In this document: in pieces, positions 45,849 to 55,094 of the stretch
Position numbering within the stretch: the stretch's first letter is position 1
How the letters are laid out: every line of letters starts with the position of its first letter
Assembly: GCF_026183695.1 (NCBI RefSeq)
Contig: NZ_JAPFRD010000011.1
Span: 248,001 to 312,000 of the forward strand
Source of the DNA: Alteromonas aquimaris
GTDB lineage: Bacteria > Pseudomonadota > Gammaproteobacteria > Enterobacterales > Alteromonadaceae
Direction: 5' to 3'
DNA length: 64,000 nt
Made by a program: the position numbers and the translations under genes
Notes under the pieces: model-generated
Database searches by the model: none
What the model saw: only the letters and a program-made list of their open reading frames with translations
Told to the model about the DNA's origin: nothing

Positions 45849-48800
45849 TTAATCATTAAGGTGCCCGTATATAACCCTCATCGTTTTACTTAAATTTTGT
45901 TGAGCGATGGGCCAAAAAATCGAAATATTGTCGATATTGCCGTGTTCGCAGTCAGCTTCTAGCCGGTTGGCCATGTCGTTCAGTGGTGCTGAATTGACAG
46001 GACGAATGATTGAAATCAGCTTGCGAGTATTCGCGAGCATCTGCGCGCGATCATCTTTTTGCACGGCGTCGCTTGTGGCGGCAACCGCATTTTCCAGGTC
46101 ACTTAACAGGGATCGTAAGGATACCGCCAGCGAGCCCACCTGTTTGTTAGCCTGCAGATAGGGAAGTAAATCGAACCAAACTGACGAGTCAAGCGGCATA
46201 TCAAATTTAGCATAGCCTGGTAGTGTTTTCGGTTTTGCGACAGTGGTATCGCTTTGCTCATTATGCAGCTGCGCTTTTTGCGCAGCAACCAATGCTGAGG
46301 CTTGTTGTTGCAACTGCGACTCTTGCTGCTGAAGTTGCTGCTGAGCCCCACTCAGTGCTTGCTCTTTTTGGGCGAGTTGAGCTTTGCTGTCATTAAGGCT
46401 TTGTTCAAGTGCTGCCAATTGTTTATTTAAGTCGGACTGATCCGCATCAACATTATTCAACGATTTTTTAGCTTTGGCGCACTCCTCTTCTGCCGCATTG
46501 AGCTTTTGCTCCAGTAATGTTTGAGCCTGTTTCAGTGCTGCAATATCGTCTTCTTTTTGTTGCAAGGTGGTATGCTGTGAACGGATCTGTAACTGAAGCT
46601 TTTCTTCATTAGCCTGTTTTTCGCACAGTTGCTGCTGTAGTGTTTCAGCGTCCGCTTTGACTTTATTCAACTCCTGATTCAGTTTTTTCTCTTCAATATG
46701 CGTTTGCGATACTTTGCTTTCCGCGTCAACTAAATCAGACTGGCTGGACTGCAATTTCTCCTTCATCTTTGCATTTTCAAGTTTTGCAGAGTTAAGCGCG
46801 GCCTGGAGCTGCACTTTTTGTGCTTCTATTTCTTCGCGATGCTTGCGCCACTGTTCGTCGCTTCCTTCCATCATAGCTTTTTGCTTGGCTGCACGTTGCG
46901 CCACATCGGCAAGCTCGGCTTCCAGCTGCGCGAGACGATTTTGTTGTGCTTCTTTAGCTCGCTTTTCCGTTTCAACTTGTTGTTGATGGGTTTCAAGCAG
47001 CGATTGTGCTTTACTCAACTGTGCTTGCTTGGCTTCCAATGCCACCGCCAGATTTTGCTGAGAGGCTTTCCACTCCTGTTCATTTTGGGTCATGTGTTGC
47101 TGCTGGGCATTTGCTGCTTCCTGCATTTGCTCAAATTCAATGCGCAACTGATTTAGCTCTTGTTGATGACGTGCCCTCTCGTTTTTTTCAGCTTCACTTT
47201 CTGCGATGGTGTGATGCAATTCAGCTTCTCTTTGTTTTAATTGAGCTTCTTTCGCTTGCAGGCTTTCCTGCAATAAACGCTGTTGCTTTTGCCATTTTTG
47301 CTGAGCTTCTGAATTAGCCCTTTGCTGGTTTTGTGCAGCCGTTTGTAACTTGTTCAATTCTTCAGCAAGCTTATCCAAGGCATCTTGCTTTTGCTGCTTT
47401 TCAGCTTGTACCGCGTTTGATTGTTGTTTCAACGTGGTGAGATCATGCTTCGATGCTTCCAGCTGATCTTCTTTAGCTTTAAGTTCAGTTTCTAATTGCT
47501 GCTTGTGTGCTTGCATTTCCTCCTTGCTTTGATTAGTCATCACTTCAAGCGCCTGCATTTCGTGTTGAAGGTGCTCTATATGGCGAGCTCTTCCGGCCAA
47601 TTCTGCTTGAGCCTTGGCGCAACTTTCCTGAAGCAAACGGCGTTCGTTTTCAGCTTTTTCGCTGGCTTTACGCTGATTAACAAGTTGTATTTTTAGCGCT
47701 TCTTTTGCTTGCACTGAACTTTGTAACTGTGAATTTAACAACTGAATTTGGTCATTGATTTTATGCAGCTGGGTATCTTTCTCTTCTAATGAGTTCTTAA
47801 GGGCTGCAATTTTTTGCTCAGATTGCGCCATGATCTGTGTCTGTTCACTTTGTGCCTGCTTTAATTTCTCGGACTCAACGCGACTTTGGTCAAGCTGTTG
47901 TTGAGTCTGGCGATATTGCTTTTCGCTGTATTGAAGTGCATTAGCAATTTGATGGCGCTGAGTTTCTAATCGCGTCACTTTCTCGCTACTCTGATTGAGC
48001 TGGTCCTCCAATTTTTGGTTAGCTGCTTTCGCTTCATCTAACCATTGTTGATTCTGCGTGTACTCGTCTTGTAACTTAGCAAAGTCAGCACGAATAGTGT
48101 GGTGAGCTTCTTCCAGTGCGGAAAGGGTCGAGATTTTATCGGAAAGGGTACCCTGTACCTGATCTAACTCTGTTTGTGTCTTGGCAAGATGTTGCGCAGT
48201 TTCCGTCAGGGTGAGATCTTTTTTGGCTAGTTCTGCTTTGCTAGTGCAAAGCTCTTCATCTTTTTTGACGATTTCTTGTTGTGCCAAGTCTCTTAACTGT
48301 TGCGCTTGTGCGCGTGCCGCATTTGCCTCTTTTAATGCACGTAAATCAACCCACAAACAGATTATGCTGGAAAGTTCGGCCTCGTTAAAAACGGGGATAA
48401 GCGTAATTTCGCAGGGTAAGCGTTTATGTCGATATTGATGCTGCCACTTTAAGGTTAATACTTGACCATGGGCTTTAGTCGCCGTTAATTTATCACGCAG
48501 TAATTTGCTGTTAGCTTCGGAATCATTGAGATCGGTACTGTGTAACGCTTGGCCTAACAATACCTGTTCATCTTCAATTTCGAAAAATGCACAGGCAGCA
48601 GCGTTTAAATGGGTAAATACATCGTTTTCGATTATTGCCATAGGGATGCTGGCATAGTTAACTAAACGATCGAAGCGATGGCTCAAATACCGTTGTTCTT
48701 CTCTTTCAGCCAGCCAGGCTATATAACGACAAGGCACTTCACTCAACTTACTCATATTGAGTGTCATCTCGAGTGGCAGCTTATCTTGGTTTAGTAATTT

Positions 48801-50345
48801 TACTAACGTATCGTGGCAGCGCTCCTGACGCTCTAATCGGGCTAGAACCTGATTGGCTTGCTCCGTATCGTTAAACAAAGATGCGAAGGCCGCTCCGGTT
48901 AACTCAGTAATTTCTACGCCTAGCTGATTTAAAAACGTCTGATTGGCTTCAATAATATTGTAATGAGCATCGACAACGAGAATGCCTGATGGTGAGCGAT
49001 CCACCATACTGGTTAACGTGGTCTCTGCATTGATTTTAGCCGTGTTAGCGGCTATCTCCGCGGATTGGTTTATCACCGTGGCAATAATCGACGTGGGTAT
49101 TCCCGGTTCTGAAAATTTTTGCAAATGTAATTGTAAACACAGGTTCTCTTTCGGGGGCAGTGTCACTTTTACTGGGGTGGATCCAAGGTCAACTAAGTGG
49201 GCTTTCGCCCATTCTTCGCTTACACGGGGTAAGGTGGCAAACGGTTTACCTTTAAATTTATTGATATCGCTGCCAATCAGTTCACTAAATGCGCGATTGC
49301 CTTCTAAAAAATGTCCCTTGTCATCGACGCGATAAAGGGCAAATGGTGCTATACTTGTGGTTTTCTGATGCAGTTTCAGCGCATTCTGAAGTTGTTGCTT
49401 TAACGATTTCTCCGCTTTTAAATCCATCATGATCAATTGCACCAGCGACCCCTCGTCTGCACCCCTTGCGGGTACGACAGAGCCTAAAACACGCACTGGC
49501 CTTGTCTCTTCGGACTCATTTAAGTCTACAGATAGCTCAAATTGCTGGCACTCTCCCAGGCCCAAAAGAGCAGAATTAAGCGTCTGCCAGCTCTGGTCAG
49601 TAAACCAGGCAGGCATATCCTCAAGCGTAAAAATAGCGCTGTCTTGCGCGCTGACCCATTTCGCCACAGCGGCGTTAATTTCAACGGTGCCGCTGTGGTA
49701 ATCGATGTTCATCACTCCCTGTCCACTATTACCTACTTCTCTGGTGAGGTGAGAAAGATGATCATGCTGATTCTCGATTTTCTGCTGCAGCTGGTGGATG
49801 TCTTCCAGCATGACAACTGCGTGCACACCCAAAGAAGCATCAATATTGGGACAAACTCTTAATTGATAAGTGCGATCCCGACGGGGCATTGTGGCTTGAA
49901 AACGCGTCTCTTTCGAGCTGGCCAATGCGTGACTAAGGGTCTTTTCACTATCTCCCGGTAATAAAGATAACAAGCTGGTGTTGTGCAGTTGTTCTTCTTT
50001 TAGACCTAACAAGTAAAGCGCGGTGCGGTTAGCGGCAACTAAGGTACCGGACTTGTCAATAAATACGGCACCCGAAGGAAGTGCATTAAGTTGCGCTTCC
50101 AGTGTTGATGCAGCGGCTTGCAAAGTGGCTAAGGTGCGTTTAGTAAAAAATTGTTTCACTAGAAGAAAAATTAACAACAACGCGAAGATACTACTGAAAA
50201 TTGCTCCCCCATAGACAGCAAATTCAGGGCGTTGTTCCACCAAACGGATTAAATAGTTGATATCTGCAGAGGCTGGGAATGTCAGCAAACTTAAGGCCGC
50301 TATACTGGCATATTGCGCGAATGGGTGACGTGCGCAGACTTTCAT
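45849..50345 (-). CDS. Giant PAS/coiled-coil protein with histidine-less HPt-like end
   Basis: A 1,498-residue protein from the ATG at 50345 (AAGGAAG upstream; the frame stays open to 50375). It has a signal-like segment, a membrane helix near 45-65, then about five PAS domains to residue 665 (for example SPSGILVVDAHYNIIEANQTF, IPMAIIENDVFTHLNAAAC). Residues about 670-1350 are a continuous Gln/Glu/Ala/Lys-rich coiled coil. The last 120 residues are helical and HPt-like (SLLSDLENAVAA, ANTRKLISIIRPVNSAPLND), but the expected His is replaced by Asn/Thr. No kinase, cyclase or chemotaxis domain occurs. It may act as a scaffold or polar organiser. Alone on its strand. Confidence 0.85.
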   Translation of the reverse strand: MKVCARHPFAQYASIAALSLLTFPASADINYLIRLVEQRPEFAVYGGAIFSSIFALLLIFLLVKQFFTKRTLATLQAAASTLEAQLNALPSGAVFIDKSGTLVAANRTALYLLGLKEEQLHNTSLLSLLPGDSEKTLSHALASSKETRFQATMPRRDRTYQLRVCPNIDASLGVHAVVMLEDIHQLQQKIENQHDHLSHLTREVGNSGQGVMNIDYHSGTVEINAAVAKWVSAQDSAIFTLEDMPAWFTDQSWQTLNSALLGLGECQQFELSVDLNESEETRPVRVLGSVVPARGADEGSLVQLIMMDLKAEKSLKQQLQNALKLHQKTTSIAPFALYRVDDKGHFLEGNRAFSELIGSDINKFKGKPFATLPRVSEEWAKAHLVDLGSTPVKVTLPPKENLCLQLHLQKFSEPGIPTSIIATVINQSAEIAANTAKINAETTLTSMVDRSPSGILVVDAHYNIIEANQTFLNQLGVEITELTGAAFASLFNDTEQANQVLARLERQERCHDTLVKLLNQDKLPLEMTLNMSKLSEVPCRYIAWLAEREEQRYLSHRFDRLVNYASIPMAIIENDVFTHLNAAACAFFEIEDEQVLLGQALHSTDLNDSEANSKLLRDKLTATKAHGQVLTLKWQHQYRHKRLPCEITLIPVFNEAELSSIICLWVDLRALKEANAARAQAQQLRDLAQQEIVKKDEELCTSKAELAKKDLTLTETAQHLAKTQTELDQVQGTLSDKISTLSALEEAHHTIRADFAKLQDEYTQNQQWLDEAKAANQKLEDQLNQSSEKVTRLETQRHQIANALQYSEKQYRQTQQQLDQSRVESEKLKQAQSEQTQIMAQSEQKIAALKNSLEEKDTQLHKINDQIQLLNSQLQSSVQAKEALKIQLVNQRKASEKAENERRLLQESCAKAQAELAGRARHIEHLQHEMQALEVMTNQSKEEMQAHKQQLETELKAKEDQLEASKHDLTTLKQQSNAVQAEKQQKQDALDKLAEELNKLQTAAQNQQRANSEAQQKWQKQQRLLQESLQAKEAQLKQREAELHHTIAESEAEKNERARHQQELNQLRIEFEQMQEAANAQQQHMTQNEQEWKASQQNLAVALEAKQAQLSKAQSLLETHQQQVETEKRAKEAQQNRLAQLEAELADVAQRAAKQKAMMEGSDEQWRKHREEIEAQKVQLQAALNSAKLENAKMKEKLQSSQSDLVDAESKVSQTHIEEKKLNQELNKVKADAETLQQQLCEKQANEEKLQLQIRSQHTTLQQKEDDIAALKQAQTLLEQKLNAAEEECAKAKKSLNNVDADQSDLNKQLAALEQSLNDSKAQLAQKEQALSGAQQQLQQQESQLQQQASALVAAQKAQLHNEQSDTTVAKPKTLPGYAKFDMPLDSSVWFDLLPYLQANKQVGSLAVSLRSLLSDLENAVAATSDAVQKDDRAQMLANTRKLISIIRPVNSAPLNDMANRLEADCEHGNIDNISIFWPIAQQNLSKTMRVIYGHLND

Positions 50346-50555
50346 ATTACTTCCTTCGATACGGCAATGGGACAATTCTGAGCTTACTATACGAAAAAGC
50401 TGGTGGATTTTTAGTCTTCACATTATGAATAGGTATGAAAAGTAATATCAATTTCATAACGGAATCTGACACTTGGGTAAAAATGTGAACTGGGTGAATC
50501 GCTTGTCTGTACAAAATATTTAAAACAGTTTGATTGAGTCGAAAAGGAAGAATGA

Positions 50556-51089
50556 GTGAACAAAATACATATTCTGCTGGCGGTCGTGTTGACCATGCTG
50601 ACTTTAGCGGGCTGCGCGGGGAAATCCAGAGATTACCGCGAAGCTTCGCGAGGCGGTTTCGGATATACTGAAACTAAACTAAGCGATACCCAATATCGTG
50701 TTCATTTTAAAGCCAGAGGTACTGATCGCGCCAAGGCGATGGACTATGCCATGCTAAGAGCAGCCGAGGTAACCATATTAAATGATTACGACTGGTTTGT
50801 GGTTACTGATAGAGAAACCCTGGTTGATAAGGAGCGTGTTGCACCAAGCCCACAGTTTGGTTTTCAACAACGCTATGCGAGAGTGACAGAGTGTGGTGCA
50901 TTTAGCTGTCGCACCACTTTGTACCCTACGTCCCAATTTAGCACCGGTATCTTTGTGGGCGGTTCTGACAGAAGTGAAATTGAAAGTATATTAAGTATAG
51001 AGGTCGGTCGCGGCGAACAGCCCCAGCGAGAAAATACGTATGACGCTCGACAGGTTCGCAATAACTTGATGCCAGCGAGAGAAAAATAA
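50556..51089 (+). CDS. Lipoprotein of the CC0125/CC1285 type
   Basis: A 177-residue outer-membrane lipoprotein. The signal ends LTLAGC (lipobox). The mature part begins with a GFGYTETKLSDTQYRVHFKARGTDRAKAMDYAMLRAAEVTI stretch shared, as I remember, with the CC0125/CC1285 family of small envelope lipoproteins of unknown role. Two Cys (ECGAFSC) may form a disulphide. The GTG start has AAAGGAAG upstream. Confidence 0.75.
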   Translation: MNKIHILLAVVLTMLTLAGCAGKSRDYREASRGGFGYTETKLSDTQYRVHFKARGTDRAKAMDYAMLRAAEVTILNDYDWFVVTDRETLVDKERVAPSPQFGFQQRYARVTECGAFSCRTTLYPTSQFSTGIFVGGSDRSEIESILSIEVGRGEQPQRENTYDARQVRNNLMPAREK

Positions 51090-51131
51090 AAAAACCGTGC
51101 AGAATATGCTCCCCAGCTACGCTGCACGGTT
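51088..51131 (-). terminator. Intrinsic terminator pointing to the minus strand
   Basis: AACCGTGCAG (51093-51102) and CTGCACGGTT (51122-51131) form a ten-base stem. Seven A before it read as seven T after the stem on the minus strand; the plus strand lacks a T-tract. It begins inside the lipoprotein stop codon, so it may stop antisense reading into that gene, or end a leftward transcript from 51.1-51.5 kb. Confidence 0.5.
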
Positions 51132-51552
51132 GGATAGGTCCACTGGACATTCCAAAGGTATTGTCATGAAGTTAAAACAGCGGCATCGAATTATTGTTAC
51201 CACTGTAATGAATCGCACTATATCAAAGCAGATTTATGTGTTGGGTATAAAGTGAGGTACGTTTTGTGTAATACCGATACGTTAGCAATGTGGATGCACG
51301 AAAAAGTAACGGGTAATTCAACAAGGTGCGTACGATCTTTAGCCGAGAAGGTGCGTATAATGAATGGTTATCTTCCCCTTGTTAGGCGAAATTCACTTTG
51401 GTTGACGCAGGGTTAAGGGGTTGGCATCATGTGTATTGTGCAGATGATTTGTAACGCATACTGATGCGCAGTTAAAAATATGAGAATAAAGAAGTTAGAT
51501 GAAATAAGTTAAAAGTAAGTTGAACGTTAAAAAAGTAGACATAGTGACTGCA
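51132..51552. other. Intergenic region, no gene seen
   Basis: About 420 bases without a supported frame. A 29-codon plus-strand frame has only weak protein character. The region would hold the promoter of the next lipoprotein gene. Confidence 0.35.
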
Positions 51553-52038
51553 ATGAAAGTAAGGATTACCTTATTGTTGACTGTATCCGTTTTTTTAGCC
51601 GGATGTTCCCAGCAACCAAGCTACGACTTTATGGTCGACAATTTCAATCAAAATAAACCCACATTCTCCATGATCGCCACTATCGCCTGTGATATTGGTG
51701 AAAAAACCGGTTTGCGTTCTTATGCGATCAATGGCAAGACAGAGCAAGAGAAAACGTTGCTGGAGCTGGCTGAACGCATAAATGTTGAAGCGATTAGTTA
51801 TGTAGAGGCTAGTGGCAAATGTCAGCTTTCCATGCCTGTGTGGAAGGGATATTTAGACGATAGCCACCAACTATTTGCCTATCGATACAACATATCCGCT
51901 CCGAGACCCTACAATGCTGCACTTCATCGTTATCAGCAAATTCGGGATAAAGAGGGAACGCAAACAGAGAAATCCAAGTCTGTATTGTTTGATATGAAGC
52001 TATCGAAGCGTTGGTTTTTTTCATTTATTACCCGGTGA
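51553..52038 (+). CDS. Small lipoprotein of unknown function
   Basis: A 161-residue protein from the ATG at 51553; a TTG at 51520 would spoil the signal. The signal is KVRITLLLTVSVFLAGC with a clear lipobox. The mature part has two further Cys (IACDIG, GKCQL) that could form a disulphide, and no known motif. It precedes the periplasmic binding-protein-like gene by 87 bases on the same strand. Confidence 0.7.
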   Translation: MKVRITLLLTVSVFLAGCSQQPSYDFMVDNFNQNKPTFSMIATIACDIGEKTGLRSYAINGKTEQEKTLLELAERINVEAISYVEASGKCQLSMPVWKGYLDDSHQLFAYRYNISAPRPYNAALHRYQQIRDKEGTQTEKSKSVLFDMKLSKRWFFSFITR

Positions 52039-52125
52039 ATTATACTTCCAATCTTTCATTTGCTATTCAGGCAGTGCTGCGGTTAAATTGAGTGTAGTTA
52101 AAGCACAGTTAGCAGGTTGTTGTGT

Positions 52126-53019
52126 ATGAAAACTCAAATTTTACTGGCTGTTCTGATGAGTTTTTGTGTGAAGTCATTTGCCGCTACGGAAACCACCCCA
52201 GTCCGTATTTACTACGGAATGGAAAGTTTTCTAAAAGACGTTGCCAATCCTGCAGATCAGGATGCATTGCCCACCACTTATCGACTTTTATTACCAAAAA
52301 TAAACGTTCCAATGGAATTCGTGTATGCGCCTTTCAAACGTTCGCTAAGACACTTGCTGGAAAACGAACCAGCGTGTCACTTCTATGCTTTAGAAAATGG
52401 AGAACGCAAGACTCAGCATTTATTTTCCTTACCAATTACTTTTTTGCCGTCGCCAAGGGTCTATACCCGGACACCGGTAGAAGAAAAAATGCTTAATAAC
52501 AAGGGCGAAATAATTTCGTTAACAGAAACAGTGCAAATGCAACCGGCCCGCGTAATTTTGCTTACCGAAAGTATTTCGTACGGGGATGAATTAGACACCT
52601 TTATTAAGCAAATCCCCGCTCGAAATATTGTATGGCGGGCCAGCGGAGATCGGCACAATAAAGTTTCGGAGATGTTTTTCAAACACCGTACGCAGATGGC
52701 GTTGATCTATCCGCAGGAAGCACATCAATATCTGGAAACCCAGCCTGGTAATGATAGAAAATATTATTCGTACGGGATCGAAGGCGTTCCTGCGATAGTA
52801 GGCGGTAAAATGATGTGTAACAAATTTCCGCAAAACGAAGCCTTCTTAGAGGAATTTAATCAAGGTATTCTAGGGCTTTACGATGATGAGGAATATATTG
52901 CCACCCAACAACGACATACACCCGACGCACTTCGCGACTTACTCCATGAAGCTATTACACGCGCAAAAAGTTCCTACCGTGAGACCATCGAGCCCGAGCT
53001 AAGTATAAACATTAATTGA
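52126..53019 (+). CDS. Periplasmic solute-binding-protein-like (SBP_bac_3) protein
   Basis: A 297-residue secreted protein. Signal: TQILLAVLMSFCVKSFA. The order RIYYGMESFL, FVYAPFKRSLRHLLENEPACHFYALENGERKTQHLFSL and VPAIVGGKMMCNKFP resembles family 3 solute-binding proteins of the type found alone in marine gammaproteobacteria. No ABC permease or ATPase adjoins, so it may be a sensor partner rather than a transporter subunit. ATG at 52126 with CAGGTT upstream. Confidence 0.75.
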   Translation: MKTQILLAVLMSFCVKSFAATETTPVRIYYGMESFLKDVANPADQDALPTTYRLLLPKINVPMEFVYAPFKRSLRHLLENEPACHFYALENGERKTQHLFSLPITFLPSPRVYTRTPVEEKMLNNKGEIISLTETVQMQPARVILLTESISYGDELDTFIKQIPARNIVWRASGDRHNKVSEMFFKHRTQMALIYPQEAHQYLETQPGNDRKYYSYGIEGVPAIVGGKMMCNKFPQNEAFLEEFNQGILGLYDDEEYIATQQRHTPDALRDLLHEAITRAKSSYRETIEPELSININ

Positions 53020-53994
53020 AAGGCCGGCTTAGTTACTGTCTCTTTTCACCCCCCCTGCCAAAACGCTTAAAAGGTAAAATGCCTTTTTGCCAGCGCGGTA
53101 AAAAATTGGGCAAGCTTTGACACGGGCAGTTGCATTTTCGCTCTAATTTTTTTAGTTTCCCCCGCCTTTGGGGGGACGGCACTTATGACAAGCGCTCTAT
53201 TTTAACTCGGAATGTAAGGCAGTAAATTTTTCTCGCTCATCAAAAAAAACTTCACGCATAAAATTAGAATAAATATTAAATTTATACAAAACAAAAAGTT
53301 ATCTTGTCTTTTTATGGGCCCGGTTTTTGCTTTATAGGTTTTAGTATTGAAGCTGAAAATAAGTGAAACTGGGAAGTAGTTAAATGGAAAGTATCGTTGC
53401 ATTGGCGGTTGTGTTGGAGTGTTATTTATTTGCACGGCGATATATAAAGCAATCTAATTTTCAGATGAAAAATCTGGCAAACGGGGTTTTCGGTTAGATT
53501 AATTTCAAATTTGAGGCGCAGATTAAATGGCGTGACTCTGCAGACTTTGAGCGCTTGCGCTGCGAGTATCTTTAACGATTTGATCTGCTAAAGTGTGACC
53601 ATCAGATAACGTATCGTAAACAAGGGGTGGCCCTAAAATGCGTACCATACTGTTTACTGATCTTTATAAACGATACAGCGCAAGCGGCTTTTATTGCCCC
53701 AAAAAATATTTCCCACCCAACGAATAGTTGATGAAGTTCCATGACGTCCACCGCTTGTGCTCTGGCCACATTGTGACGGGGCATCATAGATGGTGATACT
53801 CGCCAGAACCCAGCAGTAAAGGCGAACGCTATCGTAGAGTCCGACAATAAGTTATCAAGGCTATCCATTGCGAAAAGTGACAATTACGCAATATTTCTTG
53901 TAATGGCATACACTTCACCCACTATAATAGTTTCGGCTATATTCGAATAACTGCAGTGAGATATCGCCCATATAATTTGAAAAAAGGTTACAGG
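53020..53994. other. Gene-poor AT-rich region
   Basis: Almost 1 kb without a convincing gene. A weak hairpin (AAAAGG/CCTTTT, 53069-53088, with T) may end the preceding gene. A 37-codon plus-strand frame at 53384-53497 encodes a hydrophobic stretch (ESIVALAVVLECYLFARRY) after GGGAAG and could be a small membrane protein. An antisense frame at 53602-53883 (93 codons, TTG start) is not recognised. Confidence 0.35.
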
Positions 53995-54456
53995 ATGAGA
54001 GGAATAGCGCTATTAGTTTCACTTTTTTCCATGGTTGCAGCGAATGCATCGCAGGCATTTAATGCTAAGGCGTACTTCGAAGACGCGATTACTAAAACCA
54101 AGCAGCCTGCCCACCATTTTATTGAATTATATTTACATCAACATGACTTTGACAATGCACATCAGTTACTTTGTCGGGATATCGCGGATAAGACACCCGT
54201 TTCGTCACTGAAGACAGTTTATTCACAACTAGAAGAATTTGCTGATTTAAGTCAGTTTTCAGAAATCAAGATTGTGGATGCGTATGTGCAATTAACTAAA
54301 GTCGAGCCAGAAGGCTTAGTGAATTATGTGGTCGTACTTACTCACAACAATGATGAAAAAATCTCTGGTTCGATCACGCTAAGAGCGACTTCTGGCTGCT
54401 TATGGGGTTGGCGATTTGAACCTATGAAGATAAAACAGTTTCAATTTGATAACTAA
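53995..54456 (+). CDS. Small secreted protein of unknown function
   Basis: A 153-residue protein from the ATG at 53995, with AAGG seven bases upstream; the frame is open from 53956, but that start would bury the signal. Signal: GIALLVSLFSMVAANASQA. The mature part has helix-rich then strand-rich sections (FSEIKIVDAYVQLTKVEPEGLVNYVVVLTHNN) and two Cys. No family is recognised. It is eight bases before the DUF202 gene, so the two probably form an operon. Confidence 0.7.
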   Translation: MRGIALLVSLFSMVAANASQAFNAKAYFEDAITKTKQPAHHFIELYLHQHDFDNAHQLLCRDIADKTPVSSLKTVYSQLEEFADLSQFSEIKIVDAYVQLTKVEPEGLVNYVVVLTHNNDEKISGSITLRATSGCLWGWRFEPMKIKQFQFDN

Positions 54457-54464
54457 GGGATTGG

Positions 54465-54836
54465 ATGGGTTACTTACAGGATCCAAGAGTATTATTTGCC
54501 GCAGAAAGAACATTATTAGCCTGGAATCGCACCAGTTTAGGTCTGATCGCGTTTGGCTTTATCTTAGAACGCGCAGGTTTATTGATGAGGCTTCTACAAG
54601 ATGGGGGAAATGAGTCGCTCGATGCATCCGCTTTTATTTTGGGTATGGCGTTTATTTTATTAGGTGGGATGTGTGCGGTGGTGTCGGCCTATCAATATGC
54701 CCGCGTGCTTAAGTCCCTGACTCAAGAAGAGATCCCGCCTGGCTACAAGCCCCGGTGGGGGATGTTTGTTAATATTACGCTAGCAATATTTAGTGTCGCT
54801 CTCTCTCTACTTCTTTACTTTATGCACGACTGGTAA
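54465..54836 (+). CDS. DUF202/YidH-family membrane protein
   Basis: A 123-residue inner-membrane protein with three helices. The N-terminal LFAAERTLLAWNRTSLGLIAFGFILERAG is the DUF202 signature (as in YidH); the function is unknown. AAGGGA lies before the ATG, just after the secreted-protein stop. It appears to be the second gene of a two-gene operon. Confidence 0.85.
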   Translation: MGYLQDPRVLFAAERTLLAWNRTSLGLIAFGFILERAGLLMRLLQDGGNESLDASAFILGMAFILLGGMCAVVSAYQYARVLKSLTQEEIPPGYKPRWGMFVNITLAIFSVALSLLLYFMHDW

Positions 54837-55033
54837 CGCCATAACAGGCCTACATCGGAGAGGACTTTTGACGATAAGTGGGGCTTAAAAGAATGCGCAG
54901 AGACTATTTTCTCACAACTCAGAGCCTGTGCCTGTTCGCTTATCATTGCCAGAAAACATACTAAAACACACAAAACTGGCACGATAATGCACTGTCGCAA
55001 ATCGACGGAAAAACTATTTTTTCTCTGTCGCAT
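54815..55033 (-). CDS. Possible small secreted peptide
   Basis: A 72-codon ATG frame with a signal-peptide pattern: basic start (MRQRK), hydrophobic CIIVPVLCVLVCFLAMIS and a signal-peptidase-like AQA cut, leaving about 35 residues with two Cys. No Shine-Dalgarno is seen. It overlaps the DUF202 gene tail-to-tail by 22 bases. It could be chance. Confidence 0.25.
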   Translation of the reverse strand: MRQRKNSFSVDLRQCIIVPVLCVLVCFLAMISEQAQALSCEKIVSAHSFKPHLSSKVLSDVGLLWRYQSCIK

Positions 55034-55094
55034 CGGAAATTAACTTACTTTTAAAGAAGAACCCTTAATAAGTCGCAATAAAAGGGCAAAAAGT

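Noticed and set aside
46714-47317. Several plus-strand frames in the coiled-coil gene
   Set aside because: They are by-products of the repetitive codon composition of the minus-strand coiled coil and have biased, low-complexity sequence.
53602-53883. Minus-strand frame of 93 codons
   Set aside because: TTG start without ribosome site and no known family; could be a remnant but cannot be supported.
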